Below, one piece after another: positions 24,484 through 33,000 of a DNA stretch of 64,000 nucleotides. The number at the start of each line of letters is the position of its first letter. Position 1 is the stretch's first letter. The notes below the pieces were generated by a model that had not been told where the DNA came from, did no database searches, and saw only the letters and a list, made by a program, of their open reading frames with translations. Both the position numbers and the translations under genes were made by a program. This stretch comes from CAYLJJ01 sp964384025 (GTDB lineage: Bacteria > Myxococcota_A > Bradymonadia > UBA7976 > UBA1532), in contig CAYLJJ010000014.1 in the NCBI GenBank assembly GCA_964384025.1, positions 1 to 64,000 of the forward strand, read 5' to 3'.

Positions 24484-26171
24484 TCTTCTGGCTTGAGCTT
24501 CTCGGGTTGGAGTGTTGGGGGTTGAGGCTTGAGCCCTTGGGCTTCGGCCTCCTTGGTCCGACGCTCATATTTGAGGAACGCAGGGATCGCCACCGCAGAA
24601 AGAGCCCCAAAGAGCGCACCTACCTCCAGGTCCCCACCCTGAGCTTCTAAGAAGATCCCCTCTGTATCGATCTGAGCGCTCAAGACAAAGTGGCTCTCTT
24701 TCCAGAACTGAGAGAGATCAGGCGCTCCTCCAGTGGCTTTAAGTAGGGTCTCTACCGCCGCGATATCAACAACCTCAGCGAGGAAATGGGCTCCATCCAT
24801 CGCCTCAGCTGCTTGAGCATTGAGGGGCTCTCTGTTCTCCAAGGCAAGCTTGAGCAGCTCCTTAGAAAGGGAAGCATAGAGAATCTCCTCTCCCAAGAGG
24901 AGGTAGAACTGCTGCCCTTCTAAAGAGAACTGTTTGCCCTTATATCCAACCAACTCAAACTCTTGAGCTTGGAGCCCGGAGAGCTGAGGCCCAGTCCTCT
25001 CCAACAGGCTGTCGAGGAGCTGCGCGCTCTTCTTGGGAGCACCCAAGCCCAACATCAACAGAGTGTCTTCAACCCTGGGAGCACCCCCCTTGAGATCTTT
25101 GGGGAGCCGTAACGCCAAAACAGCGTGCCCTGAGAAGGCCGAGGCCAGCTCAGCATAGGAGACCCCCAACATCATGGGGAGCAGGTTGCTGCCCAGGAGG
25201 AAGTTGCCTTTGCTGATCTCTTGGGAGGGTGGGTATAGCTCTCCTAAGCCTGTAAAGAACTGCTTGATGTTGACGCTGAACCGCAGCGCTGCCCAGCCCC
25301 GAGCGGGGATATGTTTTGAGAAACTGGGAGCTTTTTTGGGGGGGACAAACATTTTGCGGAGGGCGGACAGGCCCTCCTGGCTGGCCAAGATTCTCAGCCC
25401 GCTCCGCTGGAGCCCCAGGCCGGGAAAGCGCTGGCTGTAGAACTTAAAATCCGCTTCAAACTCTGAGTTGATCGCCTCTCTCTTGAGGAGCAGTTTCACC
25501 AGAGCGTCGATATCTAGGAAACCAAAGAAGGTCCCTGCTCTCCCTTCTAGGGCTTTACGAAAGAGAGGGGCTTCGGAGAGCCGGGGGCCGCTCTGGCTGA
25601 GGAAAGCTTCAAACTCTTTGCGCTGCTTGGGGAGCTGATCTGGATTCAGCAGAGGGAACAGCAGGGTATAGGGCCCCATCTGCCCCAAGAGGAGCTGCTC
25701 CTCACCTAAGCTGAGGAGAGCGCTCTGTTTGCGTTCGTCGCTGAGTTTGGCTTCTTCGCCAGTCTTTGTTCTGAGAAGCTTCAGAGCCTTCTCTTTATCC
25801 AACACCTTGAAGAGCATCAGAGGAACACCCGCCTCAAGAGAGAAGGGATTGCCCACCAAGCTCAGCCCCGCCTTTATGTCCAGGCCTACCGAGCGCCAGC
25901 CCTCCTCTGTTAGAGGGTCAAAGCCCAACTTGGCCTTGCGCTTCTCTGGATCCAAGCTCTCCTGAGGAAAATCGGGGAAGCTTTTGGCGATCTCATAGAA
26001 TTTCTGGATGAGGGGGAGGGGATCCTCTAGACCAGTGACGATGATGCTCCCCTCAGCAGGCAAGCTCTTCACGACCTCTGGTTCAGAGCTGCCCATCGGA
26101 GAACAGTTGAGGAGCCACCAAACACCCCCAACTGCGGTGGTCAGGATCAAGAGCAAGAGCAACTTTTTCAT
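24480..26171 (-). CDS. DUF3352-like membrane-anchored protein with pilin-like C-terminal segment
   Basis: 563 aa from ATG 26169-26171 (AGGAAA nine bases upstream; the frame is open to 26216). An N-terminal hydrophobic anchor (MKKLLLLLILTTAVGGVWWLL) precedes a region resembling DUF3352 proteins: LPAEGSIIVTGLEDP, repeated FLDIDALVKLL and LLMLGLGAPKKSAQLL blocks. Near the end, GALFGALSAVAIPAFLKYERR closely resembles the conserved N-terminal helix of type IV pilins, but at the wrong end of the protein. Function unknown. Coupled by ATGA to the toroid protein. Confidence 0.62.
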   Translation of the reverse strand: MKKLLLLLILTTAVGGVWWLLNCSPMGSSEPEVVKSLPAEGSIIVTGLEDPLPLIQKFYEIAKSFPDFPQESLDPEKRKAKLGFDPLTEEGWRSVGLDIKAGLSLVGNPFSLEAGVPLMLFKVLDKEKALKLLRTKTGEEAKLSDERKQSALLSLGEEQLLLGQMGPYTLLFPLLNPDQLPKQRKEFEAFLSQSGPRLSEAPLFRKALEGRAGTFFGFLDIDALVKLLLKREAINSEFEADFKFYSQRFPGLGLQRSGLRILASQEGLSALRKMFVPPKKAPSFSKHIPARGWAALRFSVNIKQFFTGLGELYPPSQEISKGNFLLGSNLLPMMLGVSYAELASAFSGHAVLALRLPKDLKGGAPRVEDTLLMLGLGAPKKSAQLLDSLLERTGPQLSGLQAQEFELVGYKGKQFSLEGQQFYLLLGEEILYASLSKELLKLALENREPLNAQAAEAMDGAHFLAEVVDIAAVETLLKATGGAPDLSQFWKESHFVLSAQIDTEGIFLEAQGGDLEVGALFGALSAVAIPAFLKYERRTKEAEAQGLKPQPPTLQPEKLKPEE

Positions 26172-26385
26172 GGCGACTTTCCTGAACAATTTGGAAGCAG
26201 AGCATGGGCTCGGCACGTTCTGGGATCAAGTCTGGAGAGATCTCCTCACCCATAACAGATCAGGCCTTCGTTGATCGAAGCGAGAGGGGAGATTAGGCTT
26301 TCGATGTTTGAGCCCTGTGAGTGGTGCTGGTCGCATCGATTCGCCGAATCGAACTGAAGATTGAGGTTTGAAGAAGGGGGAAAGT

Positions 26386-26808
26386 TTGAAGATTCTCTGG
26401 CTGCTGCTGATGCTCTGGAGCTGTGGAGGTTCCCCAGAGCTCGTTGACAAAGACAACCGGCGGGACAAGTCCAAGCTTATCTCTCTCAATAAAATTTACT
26501 CCGATTCGGTGACCTGGGAGGGAGAAGATTTCTCCGATTGGAAGATCTTCCACGTCGATAAGGCAGGGCTCCTCTTTGTGACCGTGGCTTTTGATACCCC
26601 AGATGGGGCCTGTGAGGTTATCCTTAGGGATAAGTATGGTGCTCATATGGCGCGAGAGGTTCAGTCTAACAACCCCAAAATCGTGCTGACCCGCCGCGTC
26701 GAACCTGGACGCTTCTTTGTTTGGGTACATGCTCCAGGTGAGTATTGCAGCAGCGGATACTCTGTACAGGCGCGCATCGATCCTGATCGTGAGCAGCCTC
26801 CCGGTTAA
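26386..26808 (+). CDS. Small lipoprotein with PPC-like beta-sandwich
   Basis: 140 aa from TTG 26386, chosen because an AGGGGG ribosome site precedes it; TTG 26368 is the longer alternative. Lipobox LWSC follows a short hydrophobic stretch, so a lipoprotein is predicted. The mature part (VTWEGEDFSDWKIFHVDKAGLLFVTVAFD ... RRVEPGRFFVWVHAPG) is all-beta and like a PPC domain, recalling the tail of the kinase at 15257. It is followed after 33 bases by the PP2C gene. The pairing suggests a surface or periplasmic partner of the signalling module, but this is inference. Confidence 0.68.
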   Translation: MKILWLLLMLWSCGGSPELVDKDNRRDKSKLISLNKIYSDSVTWEGEDFSDWKIFHVDKAGLLFVTVAFDTPDGACEVILRDKYGAHMAREVQSNNPKIVLTRRVEPGRFFVWVHAPGEYCSSGYSVQARIDPDREQPPG

Positions 26809-26841
26809 ACCCAAGCAAAAGCAAGGATGAAAGGAGGGGCT

Positions 26842-27621
26842 ATGGCCCTGAGATTTATCGCCACGGGCAAGACTGATGTAGGCAAGCGACGAGAAGCCAA
26901 CGAGGATGCCTTTCGCCTCTTGGACTCAGAGCAAGTTTGGATCTTAGCGGATGGGATGGGCGGTCATGCTTCAGGACAGATAGCCAGCCAGATGGCCGTA
27001 GAGGCGATCTCCGATTTTATGCTGCGTTGGCGCAAAGAGCCTGACTTTGAGTGGCCCTTTGAGATCATGGAGAGTCGCAGTGATGAGGAGAATCATCTGG
27101 TCAATGCTGTTCGGGTCGCCAATGTTCGTCTCTACAACCGGGGCCAGATCGATCCAGAGTGTCAGAATATGGGCACGACCATCGTGGTGATGAGCTATCA
27201 CCCTCAGGTGGGGCTGGTCATCGCTCATGTGGGAGACAGCCGCTGTTATCGCTTGCGGGGAGGGGAGTTTAAACAGCTCACTGAAGATCACTCCTTGGTC
27301 AACCACCTCAAGCGCTATTTTCACCTCAGCGATGAGGCTGCACGGGCTCGCGCAGGATCCAACGTGATCGTTAAAGCTGTGGGCTTGGAGGATGACGTTG
27401 AGCCTGAACTCACCCTGGATCAACCCCAAGTTGGAGATATCTATTTGAGTTGCTCCGATGGCCTAAGTGATCTGGTAGAGGATTGGATCATTCAGCAGAT
27501 CCTCAGGGGCTACTCCAATGATCTGGAGACGGCGACACGCTACCTCATCAACACCGCCAACCGCGCTGGAGGGACAGATAACATCACAGTCATCGCGCTG
27601 CGTGTCCTGGGGTCACGTTGA
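26842..27621 (+). CDS. PP2C-family Ser/Thr protein phosphatase
   Basis: 259 aa, soluble, Mg/Mn-dependent phosphatase that reverses Hanks-kinase phosphorylation. Family motifs: GKRREANEDAF (metal Asp), WILADGMGGHASG, MGTTIVV, HVGDSRCYRLRGGEFKQLTEDHSL, SCSDGLSDLVED and GGTDNITVIAL. I choose ATG 26842 rather than 26827 because a perfect AAGGAGG sits just before it. The stop overlaps the next start as TTGA. This is the only phosphatase in the window, and three kinases lie within it, but not adjacent. Confidence 0.95.
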   Translation: MALRFIATGKTDVGKRREANEDAFRLLDSEQVWILADGMGGHASGQIASQMAVEAISDFMLRWRKEPDFEWPFEIMESRSDEENHLVNAVRVANVRLYNRGQIDPECQNMGTTIVVMSYHPQVGLVIAHVGDSRCYRLRGGEFKQLTEDHSLVNHLKRYFHLSDEAARARAGSNVIVKAVGLEDDVEPELTLDQPQVGDIYLSCSDGLSDLVEDWIIQQILRGYSNDLETATRYLINTANRAGGTDNITVIALRVLGSR

Positions 27622-28061
27622 AGCCAGATCCCTGCTTTCTGGATGGCATTGATGAGTCCTCACGGGGGCTTTGGAGATCGGCGTTGGACTCTTTTCAGAG
27701 GGCCACAGAGGCTCAGCCTCAAGATCCCAGCCCGCTCCTCGCTCAAGCGGTCTGTCTGCTGGAACTCTCTCAAGATGAAGCCGCTCTGCTCCTCTTAGAA
27801 ACCCACCCTGCGCTCTCGAAGGCGGGACCCGCTTGGAACCCCTGGCGAGCTTGGTTAGCTGCTCTGGCTCGCAGCCGCCTAGGAGATCCTCTGGGCGCGG
27901 AGCGCTGGGCTTCTCGCCTGCCGCTTAAGCCCAGACGACAAGCCCTGACGCTTCTCTATCTTCGATCAGGCGAGCAGAGGGCCGCCGTAGAAGCTCTGTT
28001 GGAGGGGCGACGGCTGGCTTGGCTTAAGGCGGGAGAGCTGCGCAGCTCAATCAAACTCTAG
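27618..28061 (+). CDS. TPR-like protein coupled to PP2C gene
   Basis: 147 aa, TTG start overlapping the phosphatase stop (TTGA). Helical repeats include LWRSALDSFQRATEAQPQDPSPLLAQAVCLLEL and a further Ala/Leu/Arg-rich pair, so a TPR-type scaffold of about two to three hairpins. No signal peptide. Coupling suggests an adaptor for the phosphatase. The last 15 bases overlap the convergent gene at 28047. Confidence 0.7.
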   Translation: MKPDPCFLDGIDESSRGLWRSALDSFQRATEAQPQDPSPLLAQAVCLLELSQDEAALLLLETHPALSKAGPAWNPWRAWLAALARSRLGDPLGAERWASRLPLKPRRQALTLLYLRSGEQRAAVEALLEGRRLAWLKAGELRSSIKL

Positions 28062-28511
28062 ACCCCGAAACCCTCGGCTGAGGCGAGGTTTCTTCTCCAC
28101 GCTCTGTTTGGGGGGCTCAGCTTCAGAGGGCTCTCGTCGAGGAGGTGGAGGGTTGCGAGGCGGAGGCTCTTGGCCTCGCTGGATCGGAGGGGGAGGGGAC
28201 AGCTCTGGACGACGCTCAAGGCGGATCTCCCGCGGCCCATCCAGATCGATGATCACCCTCTGCCCCTCGATTGAGAAGAGGTTGAGTTCAGGCAGATCTA
28301 GGTGCCGCTTGAGCCAAGCGATGAGCTGAGAGAAGTCCATCTGGCTTAGATCTGGGGTGCTGGCCTGAGCAGGACTGCCGGTGGGCAGCCCTCGCTCCAC
28401 CACATACTCCTTGATGAGATCTCTCAGGAGCAGCTGCAGCTCTTCGCGGCTCCAAGCCTGGGTCGCTCTGCTCAACTCCTGATGGATCCCCTCCCAATCA
28501 TCTCTTGCCAT
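28047..28511 (-). CDS. Hypothetical protein with Pro/Arg-rich tail
   Basis: 154 aa. The first 90 residues look folded (MARDDWEGIHQELSRATQ, LIKEYVVERG, FSQLIAWLKRHLDLPELNLFSIEGQRVIIDLDG). The remainder is a disordered Pro/Arg/Glu-rich tail. The ATG has a perfect GGAGGTAGC ribosome site that overlaps the end of the pentapeptide-repeat gene one base upstream, so the two are probably an operon. I do not recognise a family. Confidence 0.65.
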   Translation of the reverse strand: MARDDWEGIHQELSRATQAWSREELQLLLRDLIKEYVVERGLPTGSPAQASTPDLSQMDFSQLIAWLKRHLDLPELNLFSIEGQRVIIDLDGPREIRLERRPELSPPPPIQRGQEPPPRNPPPPRREPSEAEPPKQSVEKKPRLSRGFRGLEFD

Positions 28512-28512
28512 G

Positions 28513-29157
28513 CTACCTCCGAGCGCCGCTCCAGTCTGTGCGCTCTGTCTTACATTGGATGAAGACCGCGTCTCTCAAATCTGCACCATCAAAGCAGGCG
28601 TCAGAAAGATCGGTGCGGATCAAGACCGCGCTTCTTAGATCCGCGCAGTAGAAATTGGCGGAGCGCAGCTCACACTCCAGAAAAAAGCTGCCTTGAAAGC
28701 GCCCACGCATTAAAGGGCTGCCCTGCATACGAGGGTTTCGAAAGCTGCTGCGGAGCAGGAGGGCTCGCTCCATCTGAAGGTAAGCGGTCTCTCCTCCCTC
28801 CACGATCACATCCAACCAGCGCGCTCCGTTAAAGTTCGCTGCGCCCAGCTGACACTCCTCAAGATGACAGCCTCGACAGCTGCTCTCTTGGGCTTGAAGT
28901 TGATGAAGGCTACAGGAGAAGAGGCGACTCTGAAGGATCCGCGCTGATCTGAGGCTGGCTCCACGCAGATCACAGGAGTTCAGCTCAGCATGCTCAAACA
29001 CAGTCTCATCCAGGAGCATCCCCGCCATCCCAATTTGACGCAGGCGAGTCCCAGGAAAGCGGCTGCCCTTTAGATCTCGAGCGCGTAGATCGATGCGCTC
29101 GAGATAACCAGAGATGCTCTCCCCTCGATGGCTGATGATCTCCTCGGCGGTCTCCAA
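28513..29157 (-). CDS. Pentapeptide-repeat protein
   Basis: 214 aa from a TTG start with GAGGAG upstream. About 25 A(D/N)LxX-type pentapeptides (ARDLKGSRFPGTRL, AELNSCDLRGASLRSARIL, ANFNGARWLD, ANFYCADLRSAVLIRTDLSDACFDGADLRDAVF) predict a right-handed quadrilateral beta-helix. Unusually many Cys sit at repeat positions. Such proteins can mimic DNA (Qnr/MfpA) or act as scaffolds; nothing here decides. It is directly followed by the hypothetical gene at 28047. Confidence 0.85.
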   Translation of the reverse strand: METAEEIISHRGESISGYLERIDLRARDLKGSRFPGTRLRQIGMAGMLLDETVFEHAELNSCDLRGASLRSARILQSRLFSCSLHQLQAQESSCRGCHLEECQLGAANFNGARWLDVIVEGGETAYLQMERALLLRSSFRNPRMQGSPLMRGRFQGSFFLECELRSANFYCADLRSAVLIRTDLSDACFDGADLRDAVFIQCKTERTDWSGARR

Positions 29158-29599
29158 ATCTCAGCACTCCTCTCCTAGAATCTGTCGTTTTTAGCACAGG
29201 GGCCTCCTGAATGCCTCTCCCTACTTTGATCATTCAAAATTACGGGTATTGATCGAGTAGAGATAGAGGTTGCGGTCTCTGGTGGGTGGTCAGTGAAGGA
29301 TCCCGAGAGGAAATAATCGGTATCATGATCGAAAAGCAAGGAAGCCAGCCCTAAGAGTGCTGATAAAATGTTCAGCTGTATCCGGGGGTGGATGAGCGGT
29401 CCAGGCACGGAGTAAAGCGCAGGAGAGGCGGAAAGAAAGCTTGAAAAAGAGGGCCGAGGATTGCTCCATATGCCGGTGCAAGCACACATCGACAGTAGAA
29501 GGAACAGAGTGGTTCGCTGCTCGGTCTGTTTTCAGAGAGCGCAGCTTAGAGCAGAGTGTGATATAGCGGGCTCCGCTGATCAAAAGGTGAAGAGGAGCG
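29158..29599. other. Intergenic region without a supported gene
   Basis: 442 bases between the divergent pentapeptide-repeat gene and lnt. Short frames exist on both strands but have no ribosome site, no matching codon usage and no recognisable motif. I see no convincing -35/-10 pair or hairpin terminator. A GAGGAG ribosome site for lnt lies at its right end. Confidence 0.5.
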
Positions 29600-31267
29600 A
29601 TGAAGATCAAGCTGAGTTGGAGGGATCTCCTCCTCTGTACGCTCACCGGAGTGCTCACCTTCGCGGCCTTTCCAACGATCTGGGCGCCTGAGCTTGATCT
29701 CTGGCCTCTGATCTGGATCAGCCACCTACCGCTCTTCTGGGTCCTCAAAGATAAGCCCCCAAAGCAAGCATTTCGCTGGGGTCTCTACACTGGGATCGTC
29801 ATCAATACAGGAGGCTACTACTGGCTCTCAGAGCTGTTTGTTACCTTTGGACACCTGCCCCTGCCTCTGGCGATGCTGGTGATGCTGCTTCACAGCGTCT
29901 GGATGGGTTCCCTTTGGGGGGTTTGGGCCTGGCTGATCAATCGTATCGTCAACACCACCCGCCTCCCCCTGGAGTGGGCTGCTCCTCTGGTGATGGTGGC
30001 CGTAGAGATCGCCATCCCACGCATATTCCCTGCCTTTATGGGCAACAGTCAGGTGGGCTTTACTTGGATCATGCAGATCTGCGATCTCTTTGGGGTCAGC
30101 GCTGTCACCTTCCTGATCTATCGAGTTAACGCTGTCCTCTATCTCTGGCTGAGGGCGCGAATCGAAGGGCGTAACCGCCCATATAAAGCCCTCTGGATCA
30201 CCGCCGCGATGATGGGCCTGAGCTTGCTCTATGGAGGGGTCAGGGTTTTTCAGATCGAGGCTGAGATGGAGGCTGCAAAGCACCTCAAGTTGGGGATTGT
30301 CGAGGGGGATGTGGGGATCTTTGAGCGAGAGAGCCAGGAGAACATCCAAAACCACCTATTGATCCAGCAAAACCTCTCCGCCAAGCTGGAGGCGCAGGGG
30401 GCTGAGCTGCTGCTTTGGGCGGAGAGCTCCTACCGCTTTCAACCTCTGAAACGTGAGGCCAAAGATTTCCCCCCGGCCCGCTCCTCCCTCAGCGATAACT
30501 TCCGCCAAGATATCCGCCGTAGGATCCCATCCGCCGATCGCGCTGCTCCCATCCGAGGCTTTAAAACCCCTGTGATCTTAGGGGGAACCAGCATTGAGCC
30601 TCGTGAGGAGCCTCGCTGGGAGGGGGATCTGCCTATCATCGCCTATAACAGCGCTTGGCTCCTGGATGGAGCGGGAGCGGTGGCGGGCTTCTACGATAAA
30701 GTACACCTGCTCATGTTTGGTGAGTATGTGCCCTTTGCCCACCTTATTCCCTGGATCTATAAGTTGATCCCCGCAGCGGGAGATCTGAGCGCGGGCAAAA
30801 AACCGGGGATCATTGAGGCGGATCTCTGGGGCAAAGGTCCCATCCGCTTAGGGATGTTGATCTGCTATGAGGGGCTCCTGGCTCCCTTCACCCGGAGGCT
30901 CTCTCAGGGCCACCCCCACCTGCTGATCAATATGACCAATGATGACTGGTTTGGGCTGACCCCTGAGCGCTATCTACACTTGGCCTTGGCGGTCCCTCGC
31001 GCCATCGAACATCGTCTGGCCTATGCTCGTCCTACCCTCACAGGGGTAAGCGCCTTTGTCGATCCTGTAGGACGCTTGGTCAAGATAACCCGCCCTCTGG
31101 GCGCTGAGACTCTGCTCTGGAATGCCCCACTGCTTCAGTCCAGCACGGTCTATCTGATCATCGGCGACAGCTTCGCCTACCTCTGCCTTCTCCTGAGTTT
31201 GGGCTTCTTTGCCTGGGGTAAGCTTCGGCGTCGTGGACCTCTATGGCGAAGGCGCCGGGGTAGATGA
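29600..31267 (+). CDS. lnt: Apolipoprotein N-acyltransferase
   Basis: 555 aa inner-membrane enzyme that adds the third acyl chain to lipoproteins, the final maturation step for the many lipobox proteins in this window. Six to seven N-terminal hydrophobic helices are followed by a nitrilase-like domain. The Glu-Lys-Cys triad is visible: Glu275 (LLWAESS), Lys367 (FYDKVHLLMFGEYVP) and Cys422 (LICYEG). MTNDDWFG and the C-terminal membrane helix are also typical. The ATG has GAGGAG four to five bases upstream. Confidence 0.95.
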   Translation: MKIKLSWRDLLLCTLTGVLTFAAFPTIWAPELDLWPLIWISHLPLFWVLKDKPPKQAFRWGLYTGIVINTGGYYWLSELFVTFGHLPLPLAMLVMLLHSVWMGSLWGVWAWLINRIVNTTRLPLEWAAPLVMVAVEIAIPRIFPAFMGNSQVGFTWIMQICDLFGVSAVTFLIYRVNAVLYLWLRARIEGRNRPYKALWITAAMMGLSLLYGGVRVFQIEAEMEAAKHLKLGIVEGDVGIFERESQENIQNHLLIQQNLSAKLEAQGAELLLWAESSYRFQPLKREAKDFPPARSSLSDNFRQDIRRRIPSADRAAPIRGFKTPVILGGTSIEPREEPRWEGDLPIIAYNSAWLLDGAGAVAGFYDKVHLLMFGEYVPFAHLIPWIYKLIPAAGDLSAGKKPGIIEADLWGKGPIRLGMLICYEGLLAPFTRRLSQGHPHLLINMTNDDWFGLTPERYLHLALAVPRAIEHRLAYARPTLTGVSAFVDPVGRLVKITRPLGAETLLWNAPLLQSSTVYLIIGDSFAYLCLLLSLGFFAWGKLRRRGPLWRRRRGR

Positions 31268-31360
31268 TGGGGGTAAGATCTCTGTAGCTTAAACCGCTGT
31301 CGTTGTTTTTAGGCAGCCCCTTAGGGCGAACTGACTTCCTTAACTCCAAAGGAGGGCTCC

Positions 31361-32830
31361 TTGCTGTTTCTCCTGCTCATATTGCTCTCCCCTTCTCCTC
31401 CCCAAGCACGTCTCGCGGTCCTAGAGCTGCATGACAGCCTGGGAACCAAGGCTCACAAACTGCGCTATCTGAGCGACCTTATCCGTGGTCGCGCTCTTAA
31501 ACTCCCTGGCTATCAAATCATCACCCGAGAGAACCTATTGACCCTGCTCCCAGCGGGTAAGAGTCTGGCGGAATGTGAGGGAGAGTGCGAGTTAGAGACC
31601 GGGCGACGCCTGGGGGCCAGCCACATCATCACCGGAGAGCTGCTGCGCCTTGGAGGCCTGCGTCTGCTCCTCCGTCTCCATGAGACCCAGGGGGGGCGAC
31701 TGCTCTCCTCTGAGCGCCTCCAAGCGCAACAACTCCGAGGTCTAGAAGCGCGCTTGGAGGCTGCTGCTGATCGCCTCCTCGCGCCGCTCCTCAAAGCCCC
31801 TCCCCAGCCCTCTCAGCTTGAGACCGATCTGCTTCAGCGCGCTCAGGGTTCTACAACCCCTGGGGCGATTCAACGGCCCAAGCTCTCAGATCTAAATCTC
31901 AAAGATCTTGAGAGCCTAGAGCGCTTTGAAGAAGCCCTTATCTGGGATCAGGATCCCCAACTCAGCGCTCAAGAGAAGATCCAGCGCTGGGCCGGTCTCG
32001 CCAAGAAGGGGGGCTGGCTGGGAAGCTTGGCCAAGAAGCGCCAAAGGGAGTGGCAAGCTTTTCTAGAGGTACAGGCTCAAACAGAGGAGAAGAGCAAGGC
32101 GCAGGCAGCCTCTAAGAAGGCGGACTGGGCTCGGCTCTCTCGCCTCCTCAAATTGAAGCTGCTCTCCCAGGAGGAGAAGCAACGCTGGGCTCAGGAGTTT
32201 GTCCAGCGTCATGGCCGCGATGGCCCTGAATATCGAAGCTTGCTGCCCTGGCTGCTTGAGGGCCAGTTGCGTTGGATCCGAATCCCTCCATCTGCTCAAG
32301 GCAGCGCCTTTCTGATGGCTCAGCGTGAGGTCAGCGTGAAGGAGTATCGCCTCTGTGTAGAGATGGGCCCTTGCAGTCCACCAGGGAGTTATCCCGGCTG
32401 TAACTGGAGCCAAGCAGGGCGAGAGGAGCACCCCATCAACTGCGTTGGCTATACCCAAGCGCAGCGCTATGCCCGTTGGATAGGGGCACGGCTCCCCAAC
32501 GAGAGAGAGTGGCGACGTACAGCGGGATCACCTTGGCCCTGGGGCACTGAGACCCCCAGCTGTCAACGGGGGGTTCTCAAAGGGAGCGCCTCTCTCTGCG
32601 CTCAGGGCCACACCGCCCCCAGCTGCTCACGGCCCGCAGGAGACTCTCTTCAGGGGATCTGTGACCTCATCGGCAACCTCTCTGAGTGGCTGGAGGGACC
32701 CTCAGGCGGGCTCCGCTTGGGGGGCAACTATCTCGACGCCCCCAACTCAAAGAGGCTCAAACGGGCTCGATTGGGAGCCCCCCTCAACAGCAGCGGTGTA
32801 GGCTTCCGCCTCGCTCGCTCCCTGGAGTGA
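31361..32830 (+). CDS. TolB/CsgG-like N-terminal domain fused to FGE-sulfatase-like domain
   Basis: 489 aa, secreted (signal to about ARLAV). TTG start with GGAGGG upstream. Residues 15-150 resemble the TolB/CsgG-like AVLEL-YLSD-ITRENLLTLLP-ECEGECELETGRRLGASHII module seen in Myxococcota. A charged helical linker leads to a C-terminal FGE-sulfatase (SUMF1) domain: AQREVSVKEYRLCVE, LPNEREWRRTAG, CDLIGNLSEW, LGGNYLD, GVGFRLAR. The Cys pair used by true formylglycine-generating enzymes is not present in the last block, so this is likely a binding or structural domain rather than an FGE. Confidence 0.8.
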   Translation: MLFLLLILLSPSPPQARLAVLELHDSLGTKAHKLRYLSDLIRGRALKLPGYQIITRENLLTLLPAGKSLAECEGECELETGRRLGASHIITGELLRLGGLRLLLRLHETQGGRLLSSERLQAQQLRGLEARLEAAADRLLAPLLKAPPQPSQLETDLLQRAQGSTTPGAIQRPKLSDLNLKDLESLERFEEALIWDQDPQLSAQEKIQRWAGLAKKGGWLGSLAKKRQREWQAFLEVQAQTEEKSKAQAASKKADWARLSRLLKLKLLSQEEKQRWAQEFVQRHGRDGPEYRSLLPWLLEGQLRWIRIPPSAQGSAFLMAQREVSVKEYRLCVEMGPCSPPGSYPGCNWSQAGREEHPINCVGYTQAQRYARWIGARLPNEREWRRTAGSPWPWGTETPSCQRGVLKGSASLCAQGHTAPSCSRPAGDSLQGICDLIGNLSEWLEGPSGGLRLGGNYLDAPNSKRLKRARLGAPLNSSGVGFRLARSLE

Positions 32831-32832
32831 TC

Positions 32833-33000
32833 ATGCTCGCCCTCCTCAGACTACTCCCCGTCCATGCAGAGGGACTCTTAATCCAGGGCGATATAGGACT
32901 CTTCCTTGACCTGCTCGCGGGGGAGGTTCAGAAGATCTCTGGCCTGCCTCTTGAACGCAAACCTGCCGATCTTCAAACAGGCCCTCTGGAGAGCTTATGA
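32833..33000 (+). CDS. Small ORF upstream of fabZ-like gene
   Basis: 55 aa (MLALLRLLPVHAEGLLIQG ... GPLESL). It starts two bases after the FGE-like gene and its TGA overlaps the next ATG as ATGA. That exact fit between two real genes supports expression, as does the absence of other gene content. The end of the upstream gene reads CTGGAG seven bases before its ATG, a partial ribosome site. No family recognised. Confidence 0.45.
   Translation: MLALLRLLPVHAEGLLIQGDIGLFLDLLAGEVQKISGLPLERKPADLQTGPLESL

Noticed and set aside
29158..29599. Short minus and plus frames (up to about 140 codons) before lnt
   Set aside because: No ribosome sites, atypical codon use and no recognisable motif; one overlaps the well-supported lnt start.
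32063..32458. 131-codon minus-strand frame inside the TolB/FGE-like gene
   Set aside because: Lies fully antisense to a gene with clear domains and has no homology-like features.
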